Shown: piece by piece, positions 34,892 through 43,601 of the stretch | Layout: every line of letters begins with the position of its first letter | Position numbering within the stretch: position 1 is the first letter of the stretch | Assembly (NCBI GenBank): GCA_964291445.2 | Contig: OZ219863.1 | Coordinates: 1 to 64,000 of the forward strand | Origin: JAPOXR01 sp964291445 | GTDB lineage: Bacteria; Pseudomonadota; Alphaproteobacteria; Rhodobacterales; Rhodobacteraceae | Reading direction: 5' to 3' | DNA length: 64,000 nucleotides | Made by a program: the position numbers and the translations under genes | Notes under the pieces: model-generated | Seen by the model: the letters and a program-made list of their open reading frames with translations, nothing else | The model's database searches: none | What the model was told of the DNA's origin: nothing

Positions 34892-36229
34892 TCAAATCCG
34901 CATCAAAACCCAGTTTTGCCAGCCGCTGTGGTGAATCTTGCTCTCCAGAGAATCGAAGCGGATACGTTCGCAGTCGTAGTGGGGCAGGAACAACTTCGGT
35001 GCCCTTGGATCATTATCCCTGAAGATATGAACCTTGTAGGAGTGTGAGCCATCAACAACAATCTTGGAGCCTATCTTCGCGATCAACAGAGACGTGTTTG
35101 ACCGCGTTCCACCTGCAATCTGTCGCCCGAACTCCAATCCGCCGCTGTGGCCCGCTCTCTCCAGAATCTTCCTTGCCTGTCGCTCACCTGCCGGAGCAAA
35201 GGCGACCCACGCATCATCAATTCTCTTCCGGTCGTGAAGCCCAAGATAGAATTTCTTCCTTTCGTCCCACATGTGACTTTCGTTCGTGTCGGTTATGGCT
35301 TCGAACAGAATTCTGAGGTTTTCGCCGGTTAGCCAACGCAAGAAAGCGTCACGACTGGTCTTACTAATTCGATTCCATGGGTCACCTGATAGTCTGCGCG
35401 GGTCGCCATACATCTCGACGAGACGTCTCGTGAGAACCGATTGGCGGTCGGCTGGGGGATCTCTTTCTGTCCAGTGCCCAACAATTGCGTCAATTGCCTC
35501 GGCAGATCCTATTCGGCGGGGCAGCTTCCCCTTCGGCCCAAGCCAATCCAGAAAACGGTCGCAAACATGGCTGTCGCCAAGTTTGCTCGAGATTTTGCCA
35601 ACGAAGCGCAGATGTGCATGATCCATCAATCCCGGACCATGAGGGGCCCGTATTCCCATCTGGACAAGTCGCTGATACGGTGCCTGGGCTTCCAACATGA
35701 CGTTGACAGTGTCGTCCACAATCCGCCGCGGGTCGAACAAGTTTGGAAAGTGGCTCAGAAGGGCATGGGATCGGGATGCAAACCGAGGCCTGCCTGAGTT
35801 GAGTGCCGTAGCAAGTTGGCGAGTATGAATCGCTTCCGGCTCGAAACTCTCAAGGTAGGTTGCCAGAGCAGCGTTGAGCAGCGACGAATGATACGTGACC
35901 TCGATTTCGCGAAAATAGAAACTGCGCAACTCGTCCAGATCATGACGAGTGAGACGCTTGCCATCGAAAGCAGCACGGATCCCGGCGCAGACGAGACTCA
36001 ACGGGCATGCGCGCCAATTATTCAGTGAGTGTCGCTCTGCGAGTTCCCGCACGATTTCGTCCCGATCACGCTCATCGGGTGCGGCCATGTCGGGCCAACG
36101 GTCTTCAATTCTGAGAACCGCCTGCCTCAATGGATCGAGGCGTGCATTGACTTTGACCAACGGCTTGTGCAGCCCTGCGCTCAACATTGACGAAAGTCCA
36201 CTGACGTTGGGCGCGTTGTCTTGACTCAT
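34892..36229 (-). CDS. zorC: Zorya protein ZorC (EH-signature)
   Basis: A 445-residue cytosolic protein at the position of zorC. The C-terminal region has RFLDWLGPKGKLP, FLRWLTGENLRILFEAI, RKKFYLGLHDRKRIDDAWVA and GSHSYKVHIF, which fits the EH-signature domain (conserved Glu and His) of ZorC. ZorC helps ZorD recognise or process DNA in type I systems. The start overlaps the zorB stop by 4 bases and zorD follows after 3 bases. Identification rests on these motifs and on operon order. Confidence 0.88.
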   Translation of the reverse strand: MSQDNAPNVSGLSSMLSAGLHKPLVKVNARLDPLRQAVLRIEDRWPDMAAPDERDRDEIVRELAERHSLNNWRACPLSLVCAGIRAAFDGKRLTRHDLDELRSFYFREIEVTYHSSLLNAALATYLESFEPEAIHTRQLATALNSGRPRFASRSHALLSHFPNLFDPRRIVDDTVNVMLEAQAPYQRLVQMGIRAPHGPGLMDHAHLRFVGKISSKLGDSHVCDRFLDWLGPKGKLPRRIGSAEAIDAIVGHWTERDPPADRQSVLTRRLVEMYGDPRRLSGDPWNRISKTSRDAFLRWLTGENLRILFEAITDTNESHMWDERKKFYLGLHDRKRIDDAWVAFAPAGERQARKILERAGHSGGLEFGRQIAGGTRSNTSLLIAKIGSKIVVDGSHSYKVHIFRDNDPRAPKLFLPHYDCERIRFDSLESKIHHSGWQNWVLMRI

Positions 36230-37467
36230 GGCCGTAATTCCGTGATCGCTCCGTCTGCCAATTTGCGGCGGATTCTCTCGATCTCTTCACTTCGATTGGG
36301 CGAATACATGATGAAGCGCAAGTCAATGCGACGGTTTGTCGATCTCCCTTCCTGTGTATTGTTTGTGACCACAGGCCGGGCCTCCCCGTAGCCAGCAACC
36401 GAGAGAACCGGTTCACCATCCAGATTCGTGTGGTCGAGCAGACCGGAAACATGTTCAGACATTGCCAGATAGGTTGAGACTGCGCGAGCGGAAGAAAGGC
36501 CAATGTTGTAGTTCACCGTTCCGCTGTTGTCTGTATGGCCTTCAATCTGGACCGCCTCAATGACTGCAAAACCGGGGTTGCATTCGACACTGTGGTCAGA
36601 TCGCGCACCAAGCGAATAGCAGGGCAAAATTTCGTCCAGAAGTTCGGAAATCCGTTCCACAATTTGACGCTTGTCAACCGAAAGCGTTCGCGCATTAGAC
36701 TCGAACAACCCCTCACCCTGGAAACGAAGTGCATCGGCTTCCGAGCTGATGACGACTTGCAGGGCCGGAAACTCCTGCCTAATCGCGTCACGCAGATACC
36801 GAAGTGCAATCTGGCGTGACCGCGCAACTTGTACCAGATACTCTTCAAGCGGGTCGGGGCGTCGCAACGGCCGAAGCGCGGCGAGTTCTGTCTGGAGCTG
36901 CCGAATGGTCACGTTGAGTGCATCGATTGTGGATCGCGCATCCCGGAGAGAACTCTTGCTTGATGTCAACTCCGCCCCAACCTGTGAGAGATCTGACCGA
37001 GCGTTCGCCAGGTCTTTCCTTGTAGCTGACAGTTCGGCCTCGAGCCTTTCAAGTTCTTCATCGAAAGCGCTCTGTGTGACGTGGCGACCTTGCCTCAATT
37101 GTTGGAATCGTAGCCGAAGCGCGGCGAGTTCTGTCTGGAGCTGCCGAATGGTCACGTTGAGTGCATCGATTGTGGATCGCGCATCCCGGAGAGAACTCTT
37201 GCTTGATGTCAACTCCGGCCCAACCTGTGAGAGATCTGACCGAGCGTTCGCCAGGTCTTTCCTTGTAGCTGACAGTTCGGCCTCGAGCCCTTGTTGCATC
37301 TCCTCCAATTCTGACCGGGGAACCATATCCTCATTTGAAAATCGTGATGCAAAGAATGCGAGCAGGATCATCAGGATAATCAGGAAGGAAATTGTCATGT
37401 CGGTCATCGATACGAAGACCGACTCGTCTTCCTCCCCGCTACCTCGACGGAGCGCAATGCCCCGCAT
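36226..37467 (-). CDS. zorB: Zorya protein ZorB (MotB/OmpA-like) with duplicated coil
   Basis: A 413-residue inner-membrane protein. One membrane span (MTDMTISFLIILMILLAFFA, residues 21-40) contains the Asp of the SMTDM motif that would carry ions in a MotB-like motor. A periplasmic coiled coil follows (about 48-190), then an OmpA-type peptidoglycan-binding domain (VQIEGHTDNSGTVNYNIGLS, VAGYGEARPV, NRRIDLRF). The coil contains two almost identical 59-residue blocks in tandem, 81 residues apart, caused by a DNA duplication. ZorB partners ZorA. Start and stop overlap zorA and zorC. Confidence 0.92.
   Translation of the reverse strand: MRGIALRRGSGEEDESVFVSMTDMTISFLIILMILLAFFASRFSNEDMVPRSELEEMQQGLEAELSATRKDLANARSDLSQVGPELTSSKSSLRDARSTIDALNVTIRQLQTELAALRLRFQQLRQGRHVTQSAFDEELERLEAELSATRKDLANARSDLSQVGAELTSSKSSLRDARSTIDALNVTIRQLQTELAALRPLRRPDPLEEYLVQVARSRQIALRYLRDAIRQEFPALQVVISSEADALRFQGEGLFESNARTLSVDKRQIVERISELLDEILPCYSLGARSDHSVECNPGFAVIEAVQIEGHTDNSGTVNYNIGLSSARAVSTYLAMSEHVSGLLDHTNLDGEPVLSVAGYGEARPVVTNNTQEGRSTNRRIDLRFIMYSPNRSEEIERIRRKLADGAITELRP
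36870..37289 (-). repeat. In-frame tandem duplication inside zorB
   Basis: Segments 36870-37046 and 37113-37289 (177 bp each, spaced 243 bp) differ at a single base seen (36975 versus 37218). They encode the two repeated coil blocks beginning LEAELSATRKDLANARSDLS. Because 243 is 81 codons, the frame is kept. The near identity marks a recent event. Confidence 0.92.
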
Positions 37468-39479
37468 CAGCGATGCCCTTCATGATGTTGTAGAACGGAT
37501 TGCGGCGCAAACTCTTCTGCCTGTTCGACCACGGCTTGCATCGTCGCCAGCGCCGGATTGAGAATCTCCAAAATTTCATTGACCTGTTCAGTCGCGCCGG
37601 CCATCGTGGTTTCCACAAGGGTTCTGTAGCTATCGAATGCAGCTCCAAGCTTTCTGTCGATAGTATCCAGATTTTTTCCGTGACCTCGGAGTTCGGCAAG
37701 TGCAACGGATAGCCCCTCCATTGCCCCAGCAATTCCCTTGTGATTGTCTGAAAGAATTTGGATTGAAGATTCCAGCGCATCGCGTGTCTGCCGGGCAATT
37801 GCTTCCGAGTGCTTGATCGTCGATTCCATCGTTATCTTGTAGTCATTGGCCATGTCGCGGGAAGTTGATCGCAGCCCGTCAATACTGGTCCGGATTGGGT
37901 CTACTGCTTCCACCATCGCGCCAGATGCTGCTTCAAAGCGTTCAGAGCCATGGGCGATGGCTTTGCCTCCGTCACGCGCGGCTTCGGCAAACCGAACAAG
38001 CTCTTCGACGCCGGTCTGTGTTGCTTGCGCTGCAGTCTGCAGGGTCTCGGCCAGGCCACTCAACGGACCAGTCACTCTTTCAGCGGCCATGGAGATCGAG
38101 GCTTCTGCCGCCTGTGCGGCACCCTGAATTCGGGCATCCACAATAGCAGCGCCATTCTCCGATGCACTTTCAAGCTCTTTTCGGAAGTCCTTGGCAGCGG
38201 TTTGAAGGTTTTCGGCAGCATCCGAGATGGCCTGGGCACCACTGGACGTATTTTGTCTGATTGCGCCAAGGCTGTCGTTCATCTGTTGCATCAACCTCTC
38301 CATGCCTTCGGACATGGCTTGTTGACCACGACTCACTTCGCCTTGCATGGCGTTCTGCATATCAACCAGTTGAGAGCCCATGCGAGCAGCCAGCGACTCG
38401 TACTCTTGTCCAATACGTCCAGTACCGCTCTCCATTCGTTCAGTCAGCGCAGTAAGTCTGTCGACCGCCTCGCCGAGCCTGGTTGAGGCAAGGGCCATCG
38501 CCTGGCCGATATCTCCGGACAACTGTTGCGACAGACTCCCAACCATCTGCCCGAGACCTTGTTCGCTGGTTTGCCCCAGCGATTCCATTAAGGGTGCAAC
38601 CTCGGCCTTGATGGACGCGCCGATGGCAGCGGGTAGATCCTCCTTGAGAGGCCGAGACAATTCTGCGACCATTTCCATGGCCACTTGACGCATGGCAGTT
38701 CCCTGCTCCTTCAGCGCCCTCAGCTGTTCCTCGGCCAACTCCTCAAGACTTTGGAAATGTAACCGTTCCTCGATTACGTGGCACAGGCTTCGAATTTTCT
38801 TGTCAACCAGGTTCGTCGAAATTCGACCTGCTACTGAAATGACGATCGAACATGCAAGCCCGGTCAGCGACATGATGAACTTTGCGGAAGCCGCATTCAG
38901 TAGTTGGCGCAAGCTGTTGTCAGTAATCTCGTCTCCGCCAATTGCTGTCAGCGCCGCGATCAATCCGAGAAAGGTCAAGAGTAGCCCCACGGAAACAAAT
39001 AACCCTGGCCAGACGCGCCACCATCGCGTTTCGAATTCCAATTCTTCAGCGTTGAAAAACACGCTTGGGCGTACGTTGTTGCGAACCACCTCGCCGCGGG
39101 AAGATTCTGGAACGACCATGGTTTCCTTGTATTCGCCCCAGGCAATGCAAATTGGTCTACGATATTCGCTCTGAACAACAACATTTGCAGGCCATTGCCG
39201 ATTCCTGTTGCTCGCTCGCTCGAAAGAACCATCTACATCGATGAACCTCTCCGCAAAGCTGGCCCGATCTTTGGCTTTCGAAACATTGCGAATCGCCCAA
39301 TTGAGCGCGCGTCTTCGCTGCCAGTCCCGAAAAGCGAGAAGAGCAACTATGGCCACCGCAAAGGCTGCCAAGAAGAAGCTTACGGCGCCGGGCGTCCATT
39401 CGTCGCGGAGCAAGTCAGCACCAGAGAGAATCTGGTTTCGAAACTCGAGGCTGAAGTTTTGAAAGTCCTGGTAATCCAC
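37467..39479 (-). CDS. zorA: Zorya protein ZorA (MotA-like motor with long cytosolic tail)
   Basis: A 670-residue inner-membrane protein. Hydrophobic spans lie near residues 29-49, 155-180 (WPGLFVSVGLLLTFLGLIAA) and 195-216 (KFIMSLTGLACSIVISVAGR), as in MotA-like stators. Residues about 240-660 form a long helical tail rich in A, Q, E and S (for example EQLRALKEQGTAMRQVAMEM), matching the intracellular tail that signals to effectors in Zorya. Its TGA overlaps the zorB ATG (TGATG). It is first in the operon; the promoter should lie in 39480-39660, where no operator was seen. Confidence 0.92.
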   Translation of the reverse strand: MDYQDFQNFSLEFRNQILSGADLLRDEWTPGAVSFFLAAFAVAIVALLAFRDWQRRRALNWAIRNVSKAKDRASFAERFIDVDGSFERASNRNRQWPANVVVQSEYRRPICIAWGEYKETMVVPESSRGEVVRNNVRPSVFFNAEELEFETRWWRVWPGLFVSVGLLLTFLGLIAALTAIGGDEITDNSLRQLLNAASAKFIMSLTGLACSIVISVAGRISTNLVDKKIRSLCHVIEERLHFQSLEELAEEQLRALKEQGTAMRQVAMEMVAELSRPLKEDLPAAIGASIKAEVAPLMESLGQTSEQGLGQMVGSLSQQLSGDIGQAMALASTRLGEAVDRLTALTERMESGTGRIGQEYESLAARMGSQLVDMQNAMQGEVSRGQQAMSEGMERLMQQMNDSLGAIRQNTSSGAQAISDAAENLQTAAKDFRKELESASENGAAIVDARIQGAAQAAEASISMAAERVTGPLSGLAETLQTAAQATQTGVEELVRFAEAARDGGKAIAHGSERFEAASGAMVEAVDPIRTSIDGLRSTSRDMANDYKITMESTIKHSEAIARQTRDALESSIQILSDNHKGIAGAMEGLSVALAELRGHGKNLDTIDRKLGAAFDSYRTLVETTMAGATEQVNEILEILNPALATMQAVVEQAEEFAPQSVLQHHEGHR

Positions 39480-39661
39480 AGCGGTCTCTTGCTTGGCCGA
39501 TCAACGATCGAATTGAAAATATGCCATTGCTGGCTTCAGAGCATTTGCGCAGGCGGCATGTTTGGTAAGATCACCGTGCCAATACAAACCAAGGAGTTCA
39601 CCGCCAAACCGGCGAACTTATATGAACTTCTAGATCGCGCAAGACACCATGAGCACGGTGT

Positions 39662-39861
39662 CAGGCCCATTCAATAGTCGGCAGCCATGGCCAAATCCAG
39701 CCCCTGAGTCCGTAATCCGGTCGTCATCCGGCTGTCATGTCGGGTGAATGGCGGACAATGTCCGCCCGGACCCGGTGCCAAAGACGTTTCTGGACATGGC
39801 CCTGCCGCGAGGCCGGATGATGAGAAGCGATGTCAGGTGAACGAACCGGGTGGCCCCAGCC
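39662..39861 (+). repeat. 200-bp dispersed repeat, copy C
   Basis: Gap-free inverted partner of 24993-25192 (about 88% by eye). It ends 12 bases before the stop codon of an ISAs1 transposase fragment, so it may be terminal sequence of that insertion element. No gene inside. Confidence 0.8.
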
Positions 39862-39872
39862 AGGCGCAATCG

Positions 39873-40085
39873 TCAGCGCATGACGGCACCCGCCGCCTCC
39901 AGGGGCCTGGCGGCGAATTGCCGGCCCACCGGCGGTACGTGTTCGAAGCGGCCATCAAGCCTGATCAGCGAGATCGCCGTGTTGGAGATGGCCGCCAGCC
40001 TCTCGGGAACATTGCCGACATGGGCCCGGCAGCGATCCTCGTCATAGGTGAAGTCACGGACGTAGTGTAATCTGGTCTCGGGGTA
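39873..40085 (-). pseudogene. C-terminal fragment of an ISAs1-family transposase
   Basis: The minus strand reads TRLHYVRDFTYDEDRCRAHV, GNVPERLAAISNTAISLIRL and ends AARPLEAAGAVM before a TGA. This matches the ISAs1 signature in which the catalytic Glu precedes an NRLHWVRDVTF-like block and an APxxxAALRNLAIxLLR-like helix follows. Only the last about 70 residues remain. The piece lies immediately next to repeat copy C and upstream of zorA. Confidence 0.65.
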
Positions 40086-40214
40086 ATGCCGACTTGCCGG
40101 CGAAAATCGTTGAGTCCGAACTGATCCGCCCGCCGCTTGTCGGCATTATCCGTTGCATGGCCGGAAGACGACGAGCCATTCCTGCTCCTTTCACCAGACC
40201 GAAAGGACAAGAGA

Positions 40215-40541
40215 ATGCACCATCACACCAGGGCTGCTGCCCTTTGCACCGCCGATCTTCAGCGCCTGCTCGGGCAATTCCTCGATCGTCTCGCCGAACA
40301 GGGCTACGCCGAGCGCACGATTGGCCAATACCGGCAATTGCTGAACAGGATCATCGGCGCCGCCGATGGCGGCACTCTCACACCGGACGAATTGACGGCG
40401 ATGGCGGCGGCGATGGCCTCGAAGGCCGTCTCGCCGAGAACCGGCGAGTTGCGGCGCACGGCAGGCCGGGTGTTCCGTGCCTGGCTTCACGAGACCGAAC
40501 ATTGCATCATCGTAGCCCTTGGCAAGGACTGTAGGCAGTAA
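40215..40541 (+). pseudogene. Truncated tyrosine recombinase (N-terminal core-binding domain only)
   Basis: A 108-codon frame whose residues 15-100 resemble the SAM-like core-binding domain of phage-type integrases (LGQFLDRLAEQGYAERTIGQ, YRQLLNRI, SPRTGELRRTAGRVFRAWLH). The catalytic C-terminal domain with the R-H-R-Y residues is absent; the frame runs into unrelated sequence and stops just before the fmt 3' end. It is a remnant of an integrase that may once have moved the neighbouring Zorya segment. Confidence 0.6.
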
Positions 40542-40567
40542 TGTGAAATCAAGCCCCGTTGCCCACC

Positions 40568-41488
40568 TCATCCCACCGGTCCTCCCAGGGTCTCTCCGGC
40601 TGTGATCGGGTAGCCACGCAGGAACTCGTCGGCTGCAGCAACACTCTTGCCTGGTCGCTGTATCTTCACCAGTCGAATTGCGCCCTGGCCGCAGGCAACG
40701 GTGAGGCAGGGGTCGAGAACCTCGCCCGGCTTTCCGCTTCCGGCGGCGATCTCGGCGGCAAGGATCCTGAGCCGGGCACCGCCATGCCCGGTCCAGGCAC
40801 CGGGAGCCATCGCCAGCGCCCTGATCTGCCTGGAGATCTCGATGGCCGGACGGGTCCAGTCAATCCCGGTCTCGGATTTGTCGATTTTCGGTGCCGGAAT
40901 CCTGCCGGCGCTGCCTTGCGGAATGGGCCGAAGCCGGTCGAAGCGGGCCAGGGCCTCCACCAGCATGTCGGCCCCGATTGCTGCCAGATCGCCAGCCAGC
41001 GAAGTGGCGGTTGCATCATCGGGAATTTGTACCTCCCGCCGCATCAACACCGGCCCGTCATCGAAGCGCGCATTCATTTTCATGACGCACACCCCGGTTA
41101 CCTGATCTCCTGCCAGGATTGCCCGCTGTATGGGTGCCGCACCCCGCCAGCGTGGAAGCAATGACGGGTGAATGTTCAGGAACCCGCGGGTCGGGGACGA
41201 CAAGACCGCGCCGGGAAGGAGTTGGCCATAGGCAACGAGAATTCCGCATTCGGCACCAAGGCCTGTCACGTCATTGACAAAATCCGGATTGCTGACGTTC
41301 TCGGGAAATTGTACATTCAGGCCGAGCTCCTGTGCCCGGGCGGCCAGCGGTGTCGGTCGCGGCTTCCGGCCCCGCCCTGCCCGTCGCGGAGGCTGCGAAC
41401 AGACAGCGGCGACCTCGTGGCCAGCGGTAACCAGCGCCTCCAGCGAGGGGACGGCAAAACTGTCGGAGCCCATGAATATCAGTCGCAC
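40568..41488 (-). CDS. fmt: Methionyl-tRNA formyltransferase
   Basis: A 306-residue enzyme that formylates initiator Met-tRNA using 10-formyl-THF. Key signature: LNIHPSLLPRWRGAAPIQRAI with the catalytic Asn-His and the preceding SLLP loop, then the DDGPVL segment containing the catalytic Asp. A GTG start at 41488 is chosen because GGGGAG lies 7 bases upstream and the protein then begins VRLIFMGSDSFAVPS like its family. No def gene is adjacent, unlike in many genomes. It is a core gene among accessory DNA, so it helps mark chromosomal backbone. Confidence 0.93.
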   Translation of the reverse strand: MRLIFMGSDSFAVPSLEALVTAGHEVAAVCSQPPRRAGRGRKPRPTPLAARAQELGLNVQFPENVSNPDFVNDVTGLGAECGILVAYGQLLPGAVLSSPTRGFLNIHPSLLPRWRGAAPIQRAILAGDQVTGVCVMKMNARFDDGPVLMRREVQIPDDATATSLAGDLAAIGADMLVEALARFDRLRPIPQGSAGRIPAPKIDKSETGIDWTRPAIEISRQIRALAMAPGAWTGHGGARLRILAAEIAAGSGKPGEVLDPCLTVACGQGAIRLVKIQRPGKSVAAADEFLRGYPITAGETLGGPVG

Positions 41489-41651
41489 GAGATCACTCCC
41501 CGTCCTCAATTTTCCTGGTTTGGTCCTGCCTGCCCGGCCCCGGCTGGCAACCAGTGCGGATCGGTCAAGCCCACGTCATTCTCCAAAACTCGGCACGGCG
41601 ATACAAAATCAACGTCACAGTCGGGTGTGTCCAAATTCCACCTTGCCGAAG

Positions 41652-43397
41652 TCAGGATTCGTCTTTCTGTCTGGATTTGGATCCTGATCCTCTTCGGAGC
41701 TTCGGGCGGGAAGGAACGTGTCGTCCGATCCGCGAGGCAACCCTGGACAGCCCCGTCCTTACCCTGCCCCGTTCTGGCACGCCGGTGCGGGGAAGCCTGG
41801 TGGCTTGGCGGTCTGACTGCCCGCTTCGGCCATCGGCGGGGGCTTCACCTGGTCTTTCCCTGCCTTTCTGCTTCCGCTGGCCGGGGCCATCTGCCCCGGC
41901 GATCCGATTGTCGCCATTCCCGTCTTGGCGGTTCCGCACCCGGTTGCGCTGGGCTAGGCACGCATTCGGAAGCGCGTTCCTGATCGATGCGGTGAGTTCG
42001 TCGCCGTTCCACCCCGGCGGGTCAAGCTTCACGGGAACTGCCAGGCCCACATCGAATTCCCGGGCCACGGCTCCGGCAATGTTCTCGATCTTCAGGACCT
42101 GCGCCGGCGACAGGTCGCCGGAGTCCGGCCAGATTTCGATGATCGGCGGGCGGTCGACATGCGAGACGGCAACGACCAGCGGCGGCATCAAGCGGTTCCA
42201 CCTCAACTCGTCATAGATCCCCTGGAAGACCGCCAGGGTATCGATATCCACCTTGCGGGCTGGCTGGTCTGCCCGCACGGTCCAGACAACCATGTCGCAA
42301 TCGAGAAACCCGGACCGGACCGCGTCCATCATCGGGTCCGCCTGGCCAGCCTGCCTCATTATGAACCTGAACCAGCCTGGGTGGCGCGCCCTGTCCTCGA
42401 GCGCATCAATGGGCGGCGCCTCGATCAGGGCACACTGGATGCCGCCAATTTCCGTGCGAACCGGAGTGACACCTGCCTCGGCCCCGTTTGCCGTCGATGC
42501 CGCCCTGCCTGCCGGGGCCAGCAGGGAAGCCATGGCGGATTTGCCGACCCCGGCCTGCCCGACCATCAGGATCCTGACCGGCTCATGCTGGGAAGGCCCG
42601 ATTCCCGGGACGATGCCCCGACGGTAGCGCCCGGAATAGAGATTGATCGACTTCGCCGCCACATAGTAGAGAATTCGTCGTTGCAACTCCAACTGGACCT
42701 GGTCGGTGAGATATTTGGTGTTGTTGCCGGCAATCAGGGACTCCATGACCTGCATCGCCCCTGCTGGAGGGTTCATGACGAGCCGGGCCACCCCGTAGGC
42801 ATGTTCGCCATATTCGATGCCCCGCGCCAGTCGATGCCGGTTCCTGAGCACCAGCAGGATGTTCCCGACCGAGATTCCCCGGAAGGGTGCGTGCCATCGA
42901 TTCGTGCCCAGGAATTCACGACATTCGTCAGCTGCCTCGTCGATCAGCGTCAGCAATTCCAGAACAGACACGTCGAGATGACTGCCATTCGACCGACCCG
43001 ACATTTCCTGCGCCACATTGCGTGCAACATTGAGCGCCAGGATGACCAACTCCTCATCCCAAGGGCACAACTTGCGAGTATCATGTCTGATCCGGGCGCA
43101 ACTCTCATCAAAGACCTGCCGCTCCCGGGGACTCCAGTCGGCGTCGGCAACGACCGGTGGAATGTCGGCTTCGACCGCGTCCCGGTCCACGGATTTCCAC
43201 CTGCGCAGCAGCAGCCCGGCCACGAACAACACCACCACCCAGGCCAACGACGCCGCAGCGAATTGGATCAGCCAGCCCTCGGTGATGATGAGATACAGGC
43301 CAGCTGCCATCAGGCAGAGAACCGGGAAGACGTATCGCAACCAGACGACCATGATATCGGCCCGCCGCCAGAAGGGCCGGCCGCCGAACCCGCTCAT
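41652..43397 (-). CDS. Membrane-anchored P-loop GTPase
   Basis: A 581-residue protein. Two spans near the N-terminus (about residues 18-37 and 43-64) are followed by a helical region with a CARIRHDTRKLCPWDEELVI segment. A P-loop (G280-QAGVGK-S287 in VGQAGVGKSAM) comes next, then MVVWTVRADQPARKVD and VVAVSHVDRPP, where SHVD is a likely NKxD-type variant. The C-terminal 80 residues are basic and low in complexity. The start is uncertain: the ATG at 43397 gives a membrane start, while an in-frame ATG at 43523 adds 42 residues of poor quality. It follows another GTPase gene on the same strand, 204 bases away, and the two may work together. Function unknown. Confidence 0.65.
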   Translation of the reverse strand: MSGFGGRPFWRRADIMVVWLRYVFPVLCLMAAGLYLIITEGWLIQFAAASLAWVVVLFVAGLLLRRWKSVDRDAVEADIPPVVADADWSPRERQVFDESCARIRHDTRKLCPWDEELVILALNVARNVAQEMSGRSNGSHLDVSVLELLTLIDEAADECREFLGTNRWHAPFRGISVGNILLVLRNRHRLARGIEYGEHAYGVARLVMNPPAGAMQVMESLIAGNNTKYLTDQVQLELQRRILYYVAAKSINLYSGRYRRGIVPGIGPSQHEPVRILMVGQAGVGKSAMASLLAPAGRAASTANGAEAGVTPVRTEIGGIQCALIEAPPIDALEDRARHPGWFRFIMRQAGQADPMMDAVRSGFLDCDMVVWTVRADQPARKVDIDTLAVFQGIYDELRWNRLMPPLVVAVSHVDRPPIIEIWPDSGDLSPAQVLKIENIAGAVAREFDVGLAVPVKLDPPGWNGDELTASIRNALPNACLAQRNRVRNRQDGNGDNRIAGADGPGQRKQKGRERPGEAPADGRSGQSDRQATRLPRTGVPERGRVRTGLSRVASRIGRHVPSRPKLRRGSGSKSRQKDES

Positions 43398-43601
43398 CCA
43401 TGCCTCGTCAACAAATGCACAATCAAATCCGTCATGTCCCGGCCTGTTTCCCCTGTGGCAGTATTCCACGCCTCGCCTCGGCCCGCCATCCGGACCAAGT
43501 TGCAACGTCTGGGCAGAATCCATTCTGTCATCCGCAAAATGAGACCATGAAGGGGGTGCCGTGTGAAGTGCAAATTATTGGTGTCTGCCCGTTGCCCGCA
43601 A

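Noticed and set aside
36870..37289. Assembly artefact explaining the zorB repeat
   Set aside because: Not excluded, but the copies differ at one base and the intervening sequence is unique and in frame, so a real duplication is favoured.
42159..43550. Long plus-strand frame opposite the membrane GTPase
   Set aside because: Composition typical of antisense frames, with no domain; the minus strand has a P-loop and membrane spans.
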